Assembly: GCF_026745355.1 (NCBI RefSeq)
Contig: NC_079206.1
Coordinates: 20,780,392-20,844,391 of the forward strand
DNA: 64,000 nucleotides
Reading direction: 5' to 3'
DNA from: Beta vulgaris subsp. vulgaris
Taxonomy: Eukaryota > Streptophyta > Magnoliopsida > Caryophyllales > Amaranthaceae
The notes under the pieces are model-generated. The model had not been told where the DNA came from. It did not search any database and saw nothing but the letters and a program-made list of their open reading frames with translations. Position 1 is the first letter of the stretch, and each line of letters begins with the position of its first letter. This document shows, piece by piece, positions 45,004 through 57,529 of the stretch. The translations under genes were made by a program, and so were the position numbers.

Positions 45004-45909
45004 TTTTTTTTTGAAAGTTAAGTAATATTAAAAGCTCAACAAACAAACAACCTAAGATTGCCTAAGCGACCACACCACAGTATGGACAGGCCCAGACTTT
45101 TACAATCCTTCTACCCAGTTTCTATCTCTGTCACTAACTTTAGTGCTAAGAACCTGTAAACTTCTATGCTTTACACTATATTTTATCTTGTGTACTGTGT
45201 GCTCTATCATATTCACAGTATTATCCCAGTAGCCAGTAGGCTTGATTGCGATTCCTCCATATGAAGTAGGTAGCGGCAGCAATAGTGGCCAACACCACCT
45301 GTCTTTGCACCTTGGTACCTTCATATCTATCTCTAACCCATCGACACAATTGATTTAGATTCCTTCCTCTCGGTTGCACATTAAGTCATTCCATCAATCT
45401 ATCCATGCATTGTTTACTATAATGACAAGCGAACATAAGTTGCTCTATGTTTTCTGTGAGAGTTCCACAAACCACACAAATATCATCCTGGCTAATGTTC
45501 ATCTACATCAGCCTGGCTTTAGTTTTCAGCATGTTTTGCACTACCAGCCATTGAATTAGTCTGTGCTTGGGCTGTGAGAATCTATTCCAAACACTCCTGC
45601 TCCACTGCATGCTTTCCCCATTTCTTCTAAGCATCAAATAATGCTTGCTAATACTGAAGCTTGTATATCTCATCCAAGAGTCTCCATTTAATCTTGTATT
45701 AAATTCATTTTTTGCATTGGAAATGTAGCTAGCTGTACTTGGATCATTTATAAGTACTCCAAGGATTATCCTTAACATATAGCTCACTCACCCACTTAAC
45801 ACAAAGGTTATCCTTCTTTTGAGCTACAGACCAAGCCAGCTTACCAATTGCAATTGTATTCCACAATTGAGTGTCTCTAAATTCAAGTCCCCCTGTTGCC
45901 TTAGTTTGA
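45004..45909 (-). mobile_element. Second L1-type LINE fragment, 5'-truncated
   Basis: Reverse strand. Oligo-T at 44998-45012 marks the A-tail, with an imperfect ~15 bp target duplication CGCCATTG(T/C)TGTTTT (44989-45003 and 45910-45924). Only the last ~0.9 kb of ORF2 is present. The zinc-binding tail can be read as NGESMQWSRSVWNRFSQPKH, then LVVQNMLKTKARLM, a stop at 45503, and DDICVVCGTLTENIEQLMFAC in the next open part. The C-terminus ends VSDRDRNWVEGL at 45100. It differs clearly from the LINE in units 1 and 2, so it is a separate family member and older, given its decay. Confidence 0.85.
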
Positions 45910-46094
45910 CGCCATTGCTGTTTTGTGAGAACGAAAAAATGATTTTTTTGGCGGGAAATAGATGAGTATGAGTAATGGGTTGGGTTGGGTTGGGCTATTA
46001 GTGATTAGTTTATTTTGTACTTCTTTTTGTTTCGATTTATTTGCAACAAATAATCATTTACGGACTCATAGGCAAAATAAGCAGGTTTAAGTAA

Positions 46095-46267
46095 GGTCCT
46101 GTTCTTTTCAGCTTATTTTCAGTTCAGTTCAGTTCAGCTCATTTCAGTTCAGTTCAGCGGTGAGAAGTTCAGTTCAGTTCAGCTGTGCTTAGTTCATTTT
46201 TACACTACATTTCAGTTCAACTGTGAGAAGTTCAATTCAGCGAATTTCAGCTGAAAAGAACAGGGCT
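46095..46267. mobile_element. PIF/Harbinger-type MITE 1 (CAGTT-rich)
   Basis: 173 bp flanked by TAA (46092-46094 and 46268-46270). Ends GGTCCTGTTCTTTTCAGCT and, inverted, AGCCCTGTTCTTTTCAGCTG. The interior is built from repeated CAGTT/TTCAG words. TWA duplication and G(G/C)NCCTGTT ends fit Tourist-like elements. Confidence 0.8.
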
Positions 46268-47117
46268 TAATTAAGATTAATTTTTAAATCCGAAATAGCC
46301 TGATTTGACTCATTTAATATTTATATAAGAATTTTATATTTTATATTGTCAAAATTGGTAGCATATATTTTATATTCCTTGAAGATGTATTATAGATAAT
46401 GTATGAAATATATTCCAAAAACTTTATTACATTTTTTCTAAGCCTGATCACGGGCCAGGTCAGGCTTTGGCCAAATATATGGCCCATTTCAAGCCAATCG
46501 GTTGGGGTGGGTCGGCCGAGCTGAGCTTGGGAGTCAGGCTGAATTCCTCTTGCCCAAACCTGCAATTTTTTTGATTTTCGTGCTAAAAGTGCGGCTTTTT
46601 GGGGCGAGCCGTTAGCGTAAAAATATCAACTAAAAATGTGTTTTATGTGTGGCTCAAACCCATTCTATTTTTTTTTTTAAATGAAATAAAATTGGGTGAA
46701 GCCCAAAGTTTGGGCCGGAAAAAAAATGCCAAAACCCGAACTTTTTTTTGTGGGAGGACCGGCCTGGGACGGGCTGGCTTTGATTAGTTCTACATTTTTC
46801 GTACATATGTATATAATTAGTTGTGTTACATCTACCAAAAAGAATAGTAATCTTGAAATTTCATTTGACTTCTGAAATAATCTTGATAATTATAGTCTTT
46901 AAAACAAGTGTTCCAAGCTATGCAGCAACAAGCAATTAGCTAAAAACCTAGAATTTTAGGCACATCTATGACAGTATGACACTATCAAATGAAGTAAGAA
47001 ACCTTAGAAATAATCTTGTATTTAACATAATTAAAGCATTTTTTCTAAAGCAAGATTCCAATAAAAAGCTATAGCTATTAGCTTTATCTACTTTATTCTA
47101 GAGTTATTTCAATGATT
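46268..47117. other. Unassigned spacer with GGCC-rich patches
   Basis: No gene. Patches rich in GGGCC/GGCCC words at 46440-46560 and 46700-46780 resemble the ends of hAT-type short elements, but no matched termini or target duplications were resolved. Confidence 0.4.
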
Positions 47118-47119
47118 AA

Positions 47120-47281
47120 GGACCTGTTCTCTCCAGCTGAAAACAGTTCAACAGAACTTAACTGAACTGAACTGATTTGAACTGAACTGAAATGAGTTGA
47201 AATGAATTGTTTATGAGAGAAGGATATTAGGAGCTGAACTGAAATGAACTGAACTGAAATTAAGCTGGGGAGAACAGACTC
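47120..47281. mobile_element. PIF/Harbinger-type MITE 2 (CAGTT-rich)
   Basis: 162 bp flanked by TAA (47117-47119 and 47282-47284). Left end GGACCTGTTCTCTCCAGCT, inverted right end GAGTCTGTTCTCCCCAGCT. The interior is rich in ACTGAACTGAA words. It is a diverged relative of the MITE at 46095. Confidence 0.8.
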
Positions 47282-47284
47282 TAA

Positions 47285-48217
47285 CATCATTCATTCAAGC
47301 ATAATGGTAGTAAAAGAGGGCATCTTTGAAGTTTGAATGTTGGTGATCATGGCTCAACCACTAACAATTCAGCTTAGCAGCAAGGGTGTTTTAGTTACTA
47401 ATGGTTGTGTGGATGGTACGTAAACCTGCCTCAAGTTCAGTTCAGCTGTGTGCAGCCAAAGCAGATGAGCCTTGTATAATTATGGAGAAAAGGGGCCATT
47501 GATTTGAAATTTGTGTTGGCTGTCCATACAAAGCTGATATAACTTCCATCTTGCTCTTCCTTTTTTCATTAAAGGTACATTGCATATTTGCCATTTACCA
47601 AATATTGATTTCTCCACATAAACATTAAACACTGATTTTGTAGTCCAAAGTGTATGGGTCTATCCTAGCTTTACGGCCCAGCTTGTTTAGGCTTATGGAT
47701 TCCACATAAACACTAAACACAGAGACTGACGGCACTGACCCTGATCTGATGTCTCTTGCATTGCCTTGCCACAATATGCTGCAAAACATTCTCTAAGAAA
47801 TATGAAGCATACAAGGATGGTGATGTATTAGCAGCTTCCTTCACGAATGCCTTGTTTGCCGTAGACTAGACAACTAATTGTCTGCGTACAACATAAAATA
47901 GCAGCAGAATTTACTAGAGAAGTTGAAATGCAGCAACCAGAAAACAATGATTCTGTGTGTTTCTCAACGTTTGCTGTAATTCAATCCATAGATCCACTGA
48001 TATTGCATCTATACAAAGAACAAGAATTGAACTGGTTGTATACATAACTGTAACTGTATAGTCACAGTTATGTATACAACCAGAAAACTGTATTCGCCTA
48101 TTCCACTATATACAACAAAATTGCAGAGTATTTGCCAGTCACACTCGATAGGTCAATATACAACAAAATTTGCAAAATATCTTGAATCAGCAATAGAAAT
48201 GCCCCTTCAAGAATCCA
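47285..48217. other. Spacer downstream of the rhomboid-like gene
   Basis: No independent gene is seen. Part of it must be the 3' UTR of the reverse-strand gene ending at 48218. A short inverted pair TATACATAACTGT / ACAGTTATGTATA lies at about 48039-48076. Confidence 0.55.
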
Positions 48218-51179
48218 CTAAGAACAGATCACACTACACAGCTCCTCTAATCTTGTAGGTGTTATGCCAGTGAAATGCAAGACCTTGAACTTGTCACTTT
48301 GCAAGCACCTTAATGTTGTTTGCCCTCTGATTTCAGTAGTCTGGAATTTGGATCATAGCATAATCCAGGTTAGTAGTGAGAAGATGGTTATTAAAACAAT
48401 CATCTATGAACAAGCAAGAAATAAAGTAGCATATCAAACATTGTTTCGATGAAATCTTCGGCATATTTTAGGCACTCAAGTTACTGTAAGATTTTCTATT
48501 TTACTTGCATACCTCTCTCCGACCCTTGATAATCCGTTGGAGTATTAAAACCTTACCCAACATGTCGTATCTAGTGGACACCTAAATCATCTTAAAACAT
48601 ATATTGTAGATGTAAATTGACAGAAAGCAAAGAACTTTTCATATGATATAAGGAGCACACCATCATATATGGACTATATTTAAGAATGAACTCAGCTATT
48701 AAATAAGTCAATCACTTCCATTATGTTGCAGAACTTTACCTTACAAGAGGCAGCTCTGATATCGCAGATCCACTTTCTGGAAGGTACACAGTCAATATAG
48801 CGGCACCAACTGCAATATTTGTTTGCATCTGTATGGCGGAGAGCTGCCACAATGAGGCCAGCTACCCTGCAAGTCAATGCCCCAATCTCTCATTAAATCA
48901 GAGTTTTGTAAGTCTGCAAATGAATTTTGCAGTGAAAGAAAAACTCACATGAGGATTAACAGAAGAAGGGAGACAATCCTTAACACTGGTCTGTCCAACT
49001 TATCCTTCAAAGCCACAGACTTTTTCACACCATAATCATATAGACCTTTATGTAAAGCTGGCTTCCTAAGTTGCGGAGAGAAAATAAGGGCACAGCCAAG
49101 AAGAAATCCAGAGACGAACCCTGCAATGTTTGCAAAGTTGTCGACATGTGGTAGCAGCCCAAGAGCGAAATTGATTGCAAAGACCAAGACCAGTGTCATC
49201 ACAGCTAAAAACTGCACATTAACACACAGAAATTAATACAACCAACAAAAAAGGATCAAAAAACAAAGTAAACATGCTTTGATAGGGAAGGAAAACCTTC
49301 TCACTGAATGATTTCCAGTCACGAATAAGCTCAGAAACTGAAGCACCAATCAAACCAAAGAGAGCAGCTGAGGAAGACACTTCAGGACTGTTTTGAACAA
49401 AAAGTGTTGCTGCCAAACTACCAGTAAAGGCAGAGAAAAGATAGATGATTCCTGTCCTCCCTGCAGGTCATAAACCAAGAGAGCATGAAGTCAAACACAT
49501 GACACATCCATAATACAAAATTGAGAACAAACTAGGGGAACCTTACATGATCCAACTTTCTGCTCCAAATTAATTCCAATGAAAAGAACACTGATGAGGC
49601 TGATGAAGAGGTGAAATACTCCTGCATGTAGCAAAGGTGAGGTAAAGAGGCGCCATAATCCACTTTTATGTGTCAAAAAGATTCTTCGGAGAGCTCCCAT
49701 CTCATCCAGCCTGTAGGCCATTCAAGTTGAACACAGAATGATTTAAGTTGAAGTACCAACTTGAAAGACGATAAATCCTATTATGTTCTTTCTAAGAACA
49801 TGGACCTGCTTCTTTTAGTGAACAAATGCTGCGACATAGAGTTCGACTGTTGAACACCATACGCGAATGCTCGAAAGATGTAAGAATTCTGATCTGAGAC
49901 TTAATGGAATAACAGGTAACTCACAATAATTCCTCAAATATAGAAGCTACACTCAAAGTTTAGAGTCGGACAGAGTTATCGGAGAAAAGCTTATCAAGAA
50001 GATAATTCCCGAAGTTTGAAGTGTATTGTAAAATTAATCCCTTGGTTGAATTAATTCTGGAAAGTCACAATTTTTTTGGGGTCTCCTACGCAGACTAGTA
50101 GTTCAGGAGGAAATCCCCAATTTTCAATTATCAGAAATCATACAAACTAGCTAGAGTTTTTTATATTGGAAGACGCCGCAAACTTAAGATTAATCTTGTC
50201 ATTTTTCCCTTTAGCACATCAATTTTCATGGCCAATAATTAGTTAATTACTTGACATCATAAACTCACTTGAATTGAAATTAATATCTCATAGAAGAACC
50301 AAACTCAATTCGCATTGCAATAATTACATTCTAATACAAGCTTGATTGCATAAGCCAAAATTGATAAACTATAACGCTTTATAACACTATGAATCAAGCA
50401 AAATGTTAATAATCCAACTATTAAGCTACAGCAAATATTATTTCTATCACACATAATATTCATACTATCAAAGCCATAATCAACAACTACTAAACTTGAC
50501 AGCATCTACGGCGAAAATTTGGCAGTTCTAATTTATTAACAATCATACAAATTCAGACAATTTACACACCATTCAATAACTGAAAGAACACAATTTCATA
50601 AGACGACGACAACAACAGCAGCAACAAAAACACACCATTTCAATTCAAGAAATCACAAATTCATAAGACAACTTAAAAAAAAAAAACCCACTTCAATTTA
50701 AGAGATCAGAATTTCATTAAAGTAAGTCAAACAACTTCAACAAATGATCAACAAAAAACCCACAAAAAAGATTAAACTAAAAAGAGCAGAACTTCATCGC
50801 GACGAATCAATCCGAATAACTTCAACTAAAAACGAATGCAAAATCAACAAAAACCCACAAAAAAAGAGAGGAAAGCATACCCAGACGAAGAAGGACCAAG
50901 AAAAGGGTTTTCGGAAAGAGATTGAAAGAAGATGAAAGTACACTCTCCATGAGATTTATTCCAGCAATTATTGACTATCATAGTGACGAAAAATGCCACT
51001 AGATGAACAAATACAAACAATGATATCACCCAAGTTGTTTCCTTGTTCTTCGACATTGATCCATAAAAGGGTATCCTCTGCTTTTCAATTGCTGCTTCAT
51101 CAACTCCATTTTCGACTGAATATTCCTTCATCTGCTTTATATCGTTGAATTGGGTTTGCTGCTTTTCCCAAGAATCCAT
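48218..51179 (-). CDS. Rhomboid-like intramembrane protein, probable pseudoprotease
   Basis: Reverse strand, six exons joined in phase: 51179-50881, 49710-49547, 49460-49297, 49211-48949, 48866-48740 and 48340-48218, giving 379 residues with GT-AG borders throughout. The start MDSWEKQQTQF is the first ATG. A first membrane segment (about 48-67, WVISLFVFVHLVAFFVTMIV) precedes VNNCW and the plant rhomboid motif ENPFLGPSSS (about 89-99). The core then has WRLFTSPLLHAGVFHL, FIGINLEQ, SSSAALFGLIGA (183-194) and GLLPHVDNFANIAGF. The tail is Cys-rich (YCSWCRYIDCVPSRKWICD) and ends ELCSVICS. Rhomboids cut membrane proteins using Ser and His. Here the usual GxSG is SSSA (Ser185 kept), the His of DNFAHIGG is Asn237, and the usual Asn after the second-helix His is Ser137. 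Cleavage is therefore unlikely. Family membership is firm. Inactivity and a Golgi or plasma-membrane site are inference. Confidence 0.9.
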
Positions 51180-52044
51180 TTATTGATTGATTTTCTAGGG
51201 TTTAGAATTTGTGGGTATTGAAAATTTGAACTAAATTTAAGGGATTAGAATTGGTGGGTATTGGAAAGTGAACTAATTTTTAGGGTTTTGAAGTGGGCAT
51301 TTGGGGAGAATGATAGTGGATGTAAGTCATGAAGTGATTTTGTTTAAGTGTTGATTTTTAGTGAAGTAAATTGTTAGGGTTTGTTTAAGTGTTGCTTGAT
51401 TTGGAAATTGTAATGGGTTTTTGAGGGAGCAAGAGAATTAGAGGGGTGGGATTTGGCGGGAAAATTGGTTATGGATTTTGGCCTTTTGGGTCTTACAGCT
51501 GATAGTCTGGGTATAAAGTATAAACTTGTGAGAGGTAAGTAGGTAAGTCAGCTTTTTAACTACCACTACGGGCCTGCTTGTTTCGGTTGAAAACAATTAA
51601 GGGGCCTTTGATGGGAGGTGTTAAGAAAGGGTAAGGAAAAGACCATTAATGAAACTCTTTTATGTTGTTTGTTTCACCACTTTAATGAAATCCTTTACCT
51701 ATTTTTCCTATTAGGTTACCTCCAAAGTCCTCTAAGTTGATTACCCCACCCCCCCCCCCAGGGTTTTGAAAACCCTTACCCCAACTGATTACCCTCCTCT
51801 GTCTTTCCTCTTGTGTACTGCTCAACTCACTTCAACAATCTCATCCCGCCGACTTGCGTGAACCGACAAGTGCTGCCCGACAACCGCCGAGATTGAACCA
51901 CCGGCCGACCTGTGACCACCGCGCCGACCCCGACGACCCCATAACCCAGCGACCAATGTAAGTGCTACTTGTTTCAATTTTCCCCCTCTTCTCCAGCGAG
52001 TTCTGTAGTGTAGATTTCTACTCAAAATTTTGATGTCTATTTTT
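51180..52044. other. Upstream region of the rhomboid-like gene
   Basis: The reverse-strand promoter and 5' UTR should lie here. No sharp TATA box was picked out. An 11-C run is at about 51748-51760. A possible MITE edge (GGGCCTTTGATGGGAGG) starts near 51601, but no partner end was found. Confidence 0.45.
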
Positions 52045-53416
52045 TCTGGCGGAGCCAAGATTTCAAAATCGAGGGGTCACAAAAAAAGACAAAGGATATA
52101 CAATATTGAAAATTTTACAATGCAAAGGCACATTGTCTAATATCCATTGTCATACATTCCAAATTAAGAAAAAATTACATAAACAAAAAAAAGAATTAAC
52201 ACATATAAACTAACTATTAAATTATATGAAAATCAATTAATAAATTACCATCATATATAAAGAAATTAAAATCATCATAGAAAATTATAAATTAATTAAC
52301 ACTACCTAATTTATACAAATTTACATCGCACAATTTCAACATTCACAAGAAAAAAATGAACAACAAACTAACTAAATGCATCAATCACTTATCACACCTT
52401 ACAAATTCGAAAATTCACACATATATGCATATATTACAATTAATATCAACCAAATAAGATTTTAAATATACAATTTAGGAATTAGAAAATAAATAATGTA
52501 GAAGTATTAAAATTAAAATTCTGTAAATAGTTTTGCAATAATTAATGCCTGATGGCAATGGCTGCGGGCTGCCGGCTGCGGGGCGCGCACTGGTCGCTGG
52601 TCAGAGGTCGGAGGAGGTTGCGGTGCGGTGCGGCGGTGCCGGTCCGGTGCCTGAATGTTGACTGGACTGGTCGGAGGAGACCGTGAGGCGTGAGAGTGTG
52701 AGGTAAAAAAAAATCTTAGGCGTGAGAATTGGGAAAGGAAGGAGAGAGAAATTGATAGTTTTCAAAATTAAATGATTTTTAATTTAATTTAAAATCTGAT
52801 AAGAATTGGGAGTTGGGAAATTGGGGCCCACATAATTAATATATGCAAGTGGCCAAGTGGGCCAAAAAGAAGCATCGAAAATTAGCCGTTACTGACTTAC
52901 ACTTACTGCACGCCTGCTGCTAGTTTCTTTTCTTTTTTTTTATTTTTTTTCCCAAAAAATCTTTTTTTTTTAATTTCCGGGGTCACGTGACTAGTGCTGT
53001 CAGTTTGGTTGAAAACCGATGGTTAAACTGCAAACGGTTGATCAACTGAACTGAATAAACTGAACTGAATTGATCCATGACTGAAAAGTTAAAAACTGTA
53101 AGTCAATAAGATTAAAGTAAATTGCAATTAATTGAACTGAAACTCAACCGAAAACATACCAAACTGAAATTAACTGCACGGAAAACCGATTTAAACTGAA
53201 CTGAGCTGAACTGAAAATGAACTGAATATAACTGATAACTGTTTCAAACTGTTTTTAACTGAACTGAATCAAACTGAATAAAACTGTTTTTAATTGAACT
53301 GGATCTAACTGTTTTTAACTAAACTGAATAAAGGTGTTTTAAACTAAACCGAATCAAACTGAATAAAACAGTTTTAAACTATAAAAAACTATTAATACCC
53401 AAAAACCCTTATAAAT
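52045..53416. other. Repeat-rich non-coding stretch (AACTGAACTG block)
   Basis: No gene. From 52045 (GGCGGAGCCAAGATTTC, then GGGGTCAC) to 52988 (CCGGGGTCACGTGACTAG) it looks like an unresolved repeat element. A GC-rich patch lies at 52560-52680. From about 53000 to 53390 the DNA is built of AACTGAACTGAA/AAACTGTTTTTAACTG words, probably another short DNA element. Its start GTCAGTTTGGTTGAAAACCG resembles hAT-type ends. Confidence 0.45.
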
Positions 53417-53424
53417 TCTAGATC

Positions 53425-54074
53425 TAGGGATGGCAATCCAGTCCGAATCCGACCCTAGTCCGCTCCGATCCGAAGGAAAAAATCCGAGTTGACTCCGACA
53501 AAAAAGTAATCTGACTCCGACTTCGTTTAAAAAATCCGACTCTGAGTCGGAGGAGGGTCGGAGTCGGATCTCATAAAATAATCCGACATCCGAATCCAAC
53601 TCCGACTTTGAGTCAATCAATCCTTTTTTCTTATTTATATAATGTATTATTTATGTATAATCTGACTTCGACTTTCAGCCAATTGTATTATATAGTATTT
53701 TTCCATTGAAAAAATGATTGTTAAAAATGATAGTAATAATTAGATTATTTGTAAAATATAAGATTTCTATATGATGATTAGAATAAATTGTAATGATTAA
53801 ATTATTGTATTATAGAAGACTATTCTGTTATAAAAAATTGGAAGAAAATTAAGTCGGATCAGGTTCGGAGTCGGATGTTCGGATTTTAAGTCGGATGTCC
53901 GGATTTTAAGTCGGGTCGGATCTCGGAGTCGGATGTTCGGATTTTAAGTCGGGTCAGATTCGGATTTTCAAAGTCGGATGTCGGAGTCGGACTCAGATTT
54001 AAAATCCGACTTTCTGTAGGGTCGGAGTCGGATTATGCATAATCCGGTCCAAGTCCGACCCGTTGCCATTCCTA
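53425..54074. mobile_element. hAT-type non-autonomous element, 650 bp
   Basis: Perfect 8 bp target duplication TCTAGATC (53417-53424 and 54075-54082). Left end TAGGGATGGCAATCC and inverted right end TAGGAATGGCAACGGG match the well-known plant TAGGGATGGCAA hAT terminus. Both subterminal zones are dense in TCCGACTCCGA/TCGGAGTCGGAT words, candidate transposase-binding sites. The centre is AT-rich with no transposase. Confidence 0.93.
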
Positions 54075-54082
54075 TCTAGATC

Positions 54083-57000
54083 TACATAAACTTGATAAGA
54101 CCTAGAATTATCTTATAATCCAGATGTAAAACTAAGACATATAAATACACTGTGATCTATCCTCCAATAATTAGCAATTAAATGGCAATAGTTTAAGATT
54201 GATATGTCTTTATCTTGAGCCTTAACCAGTTGATTATTATATCATGAAGGATTCTAATTACTCTTAATTAGTATTTTAATTGGGTTTTTGTATTTTATTG
54301 CAGTATATGAAAATATACCTAGTACAATAATTTCTTTGATTGACTATATGTCTTTGTGCAATAAGGTATTGCAACTGACAACTCTCTTTTTTTGTCAAAT
54401 TATGGACTGTAATTATGTTAAGTTTCAAGAATGTCCGCAAAATGTGGTAATGTGGTAATTGGATTTCTGTCTTTAATATTCTACCAAATTTGCTACCAAA
54501 TAATATCTTAAATTCTCGTAACTCTATACATTTATACATTTATACACCTCTTCCTCCTCCTTCAGTCCTTTGTCAACTGTTGTATACTCATACTCATCCA
54601 ATTGAAGTCAAAATTTCATCCCAACTTTTGGGGTTCAATTGTTGCAGAATGATTATTGTCAAACATTTCAATACTCAAACTACAAGATCTTATGAATCAA
54701 TTCCACAATCTCCAGTTTAATTCATCTTGCAGAATGATTATTATCAAACATTTCAATTTTAGGAAATTTTCTCTCTCTTAAACCAAACCCAAGTTGTTGC
54801 CCTTTAAAATTCTCCATTTCAATAGCTTTGGGTGTTCTCCATGAGTATTGTCAAACCTCGCGCAATCCACCGACACATCAAACCTTTCATCACGCAATCT
54901 ACACACACAATCAAACTTTTTTCTCACTGATGTTTCTAAACTATATTGGATTATCTTCATGTGGGACTTTTTCCATCTCCCTCTGTGACTCATAAATCTC
55001 TGAATCGAACAAAAAAATAAAACAAAAAAATAATTCAAAGAAAGAAAAGAAGCCATTCATCATCCTAATGAAATTGGACAATATTAAACAAACTCAGGTG
55101 CAAAATAAAATAGAATAAATATATAATAGCTCATAGAATTGTAATTATCAATCAAAAACATAAAAACAAGTAGCTTTATTAGATCCTAGAAATAATGTCT
55201 GGATCTAATTAGCTTCAGCAATAACACTGAAAAAGATACTCAAATCAGAAAATGAAGTAACGAAAAAGACCCATATTATGAGATGTATTCATTAAGATGA
55301 GAAAAAACATACCAAAATCATTAGATCTCAAACCCCAAAAAAATGAAGAAGCTCTGAGAGAGGGAGACGAGGGAAGGAGGAGAGAGAAAGTAGAAAAGAA
55401 AGTAATGGGCTTGAGAGTATAAGAGAAAGCTCATAGAATTGTAATTATCAATCAAAAATCACAACATTATACATTGGACAGAAATTATAAACACAATTAC
55501 AAAAATATAAATCGAAAATCATTCATGAATTAAAATGAAATTAGAGATCCGAAACCCTAGCTTGACCGGAGCTTCAAAATCGTAGCTCAACGACGGCGAA
55601 GACGAGAGGGTGGTGGTTGAGAGTGTGCGATAGAGGAGAGGATGGTTGAGGGGATGGTAGGCTGAGGAGAATGAATGGGAACTTAGGGGTTTAGAGAAAA
55701 GTGATGGATAGAGACGAGGAAAGTGGGAGAGATGGGTTTGAGTGATTGAAGGTTAGATTTTCATCTTTCTCAAATGAAGGGTTCTAATTCACGATCCATA
55801 ATATTATTCTTTGGCCAATAGAAAAGGAGAATGACTTAGTACATGGATTGATGACCTAACACATGATTGGTAATTTTATATTGCTATAATCTTTCTAATT
55901 CTTGTCTTGGTTTAGTAACCTTTACTAACTTTAATTATTAGTCAATTGTTATAATTTAAAATTTTGGTTATTCTTATTGAAATTATTATGATTAGTATTT
56001 AAGTATAGTGTATAACTATCATTTATTAATTAGCATAATATAACTATTATCATTGTAATTATTATTATTATTTAATTAGAGTTATGAATTGAATTTCTAA
56101 ATTTAATTAGATCTCATAGCATTACTTATACAACTATCAGTTTATAACTCAATTAAATATTTATTTAAGTGAACATATTTGTAGTGTTATATTGACTTAG
56201 ATTATCGACTTACAATGATTTATTCATTGATCTCGTCAGATAACAACTTGTTTCAATACAAATACATGTTAATAGTTTCGAAATGCATTTCACATGAAGA
56301 CTATTGGGTAAAATAGTGTATTATTATCTTCAATTAGCTTATAACCTATATTGATACATTCATTAATCTTATATAGTAACAACTTTTTTTATGAAGTAAG
56401 TACTTATTAACTTATTGGCTTATGGTCGATTAACCTTGTTAATAGATAAGTTCTTGATCTTGATTTTTAACAAGTTAGAATTTTACAAAGAATCGAAGAA
56501 GTTGGGATTTATTACGATAAACTTATAACCGAATGTTCACATATATAAACTATTGTTATATATTAGAATTAGTAGATGCAATAAGCCCTTAGCCATTAAT
56601 TTAGTAACATTACTCATTTATATAAACTATTGTTATGTTAAGTATGATTATTTAAGTAATGAAATAGACGGACTCCTAGTATGACTTTTGATTAAGATCC
56701 ACAACGATACGTATAATTAAGTGGTTATACGACGATACGTATAGCAACTTAGTATCTTACTATCTTTTAAGATCCAAAACTGAAACATCAACGATGAAAG
56801 TCGATCAATCTATTTTAAATTTCTAATGATGCTTCGTTTATTGTTAAAACCGTGTAATAACATCGATGATCAATCTTATGATCATTTGATGGTTTTTACT
56901 TTTGATTACTGTCGAATTTAATCAATCTTATGATAATTTGATTTATGTCAAGATTGTCAACCTTAACTTAACGAAATCCGATCAATGTTTCATCATCTAC

Positions 57001-57529
57001 TAGTTCAGTGATACAATGAAATGATTATTTCGTATTAAATATGATATACTTTCATAGTTTCAATGTTTCATGTTCATCCTCTAGTAATATAGTGTATGAT
57101 TATGTATCATCTTCATATGACATATTAGATTAAGTGATTAACGTTGATCATTGTTACTTGTTGAGTTATTCCATGAACGATGAAAGTCGAACAATTAATT
57201 ACAAATTACGATGCTTTTCATTAATGATTTAATGTCAACATAATTCTTTAATTATAACTCTTTTTGTTGCTATATAGTGAACCAGTCATACTTGAGAGTG
57301 AGTAAGTCACTAACTAACAAAATGTTTAAGTTTAATAGTTTATTAACTCTAACACTCTAAGTCTATAATCAATAATCGGTATGGACTATGGAGTATGAAC
57401 TTATGCCTTAAGCCCTTAACAACTTAAGTGCTTAACCCTTATGGTTGTTAGTTGTTACTTGAATACTTATGCAATCACAAATAAGAATAAGTGAATAACC
57501 CGATAGGCAATAGCCGATGTCCAATGGTG
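54083..57529. other. Long AT-rich non-coding region
   Basis: No gene is recognised over about 3.4 kb. A ~30 bp direct repeat (GCTCATAGAATTGTAATTAT then CAATCAAAAA) occurs at 55129 and 55429. On the reverse strand 55320-55700 has leader-like features (AAACCCTAG-type words, CT-rich stretches), which could be a decayed 5' UTR. From 55900 to 57400 the DNA is very AT-rich with recurring words such as GAAAGTCGA(T/A)CAA and ATCTTATGAT, which suggests an unidentified repeat. Confidence 0.5.

Noticed and set aside
45970..45998. (GGGTT)n-like run considered as interstitial telomere repeat
   Set aside because: Only about four GGGTT units occur, and the plant telomere repeat is TTTAGGG. It is too short and of the wrong sequence.
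50744..50935. 63-codon Lys-rich frame opposite the first intron of the rhomboid-like gene
   Set aside because: A-rich antisense reading overlapping the exon 1 donor. No family resemblance.
53354..53620. 88-codon reverse frame rich in Ser and Asp
   Set aside because: It is a reading of the TCGGAGTCGGAT subterminal motifs and crosses the hAT element border.
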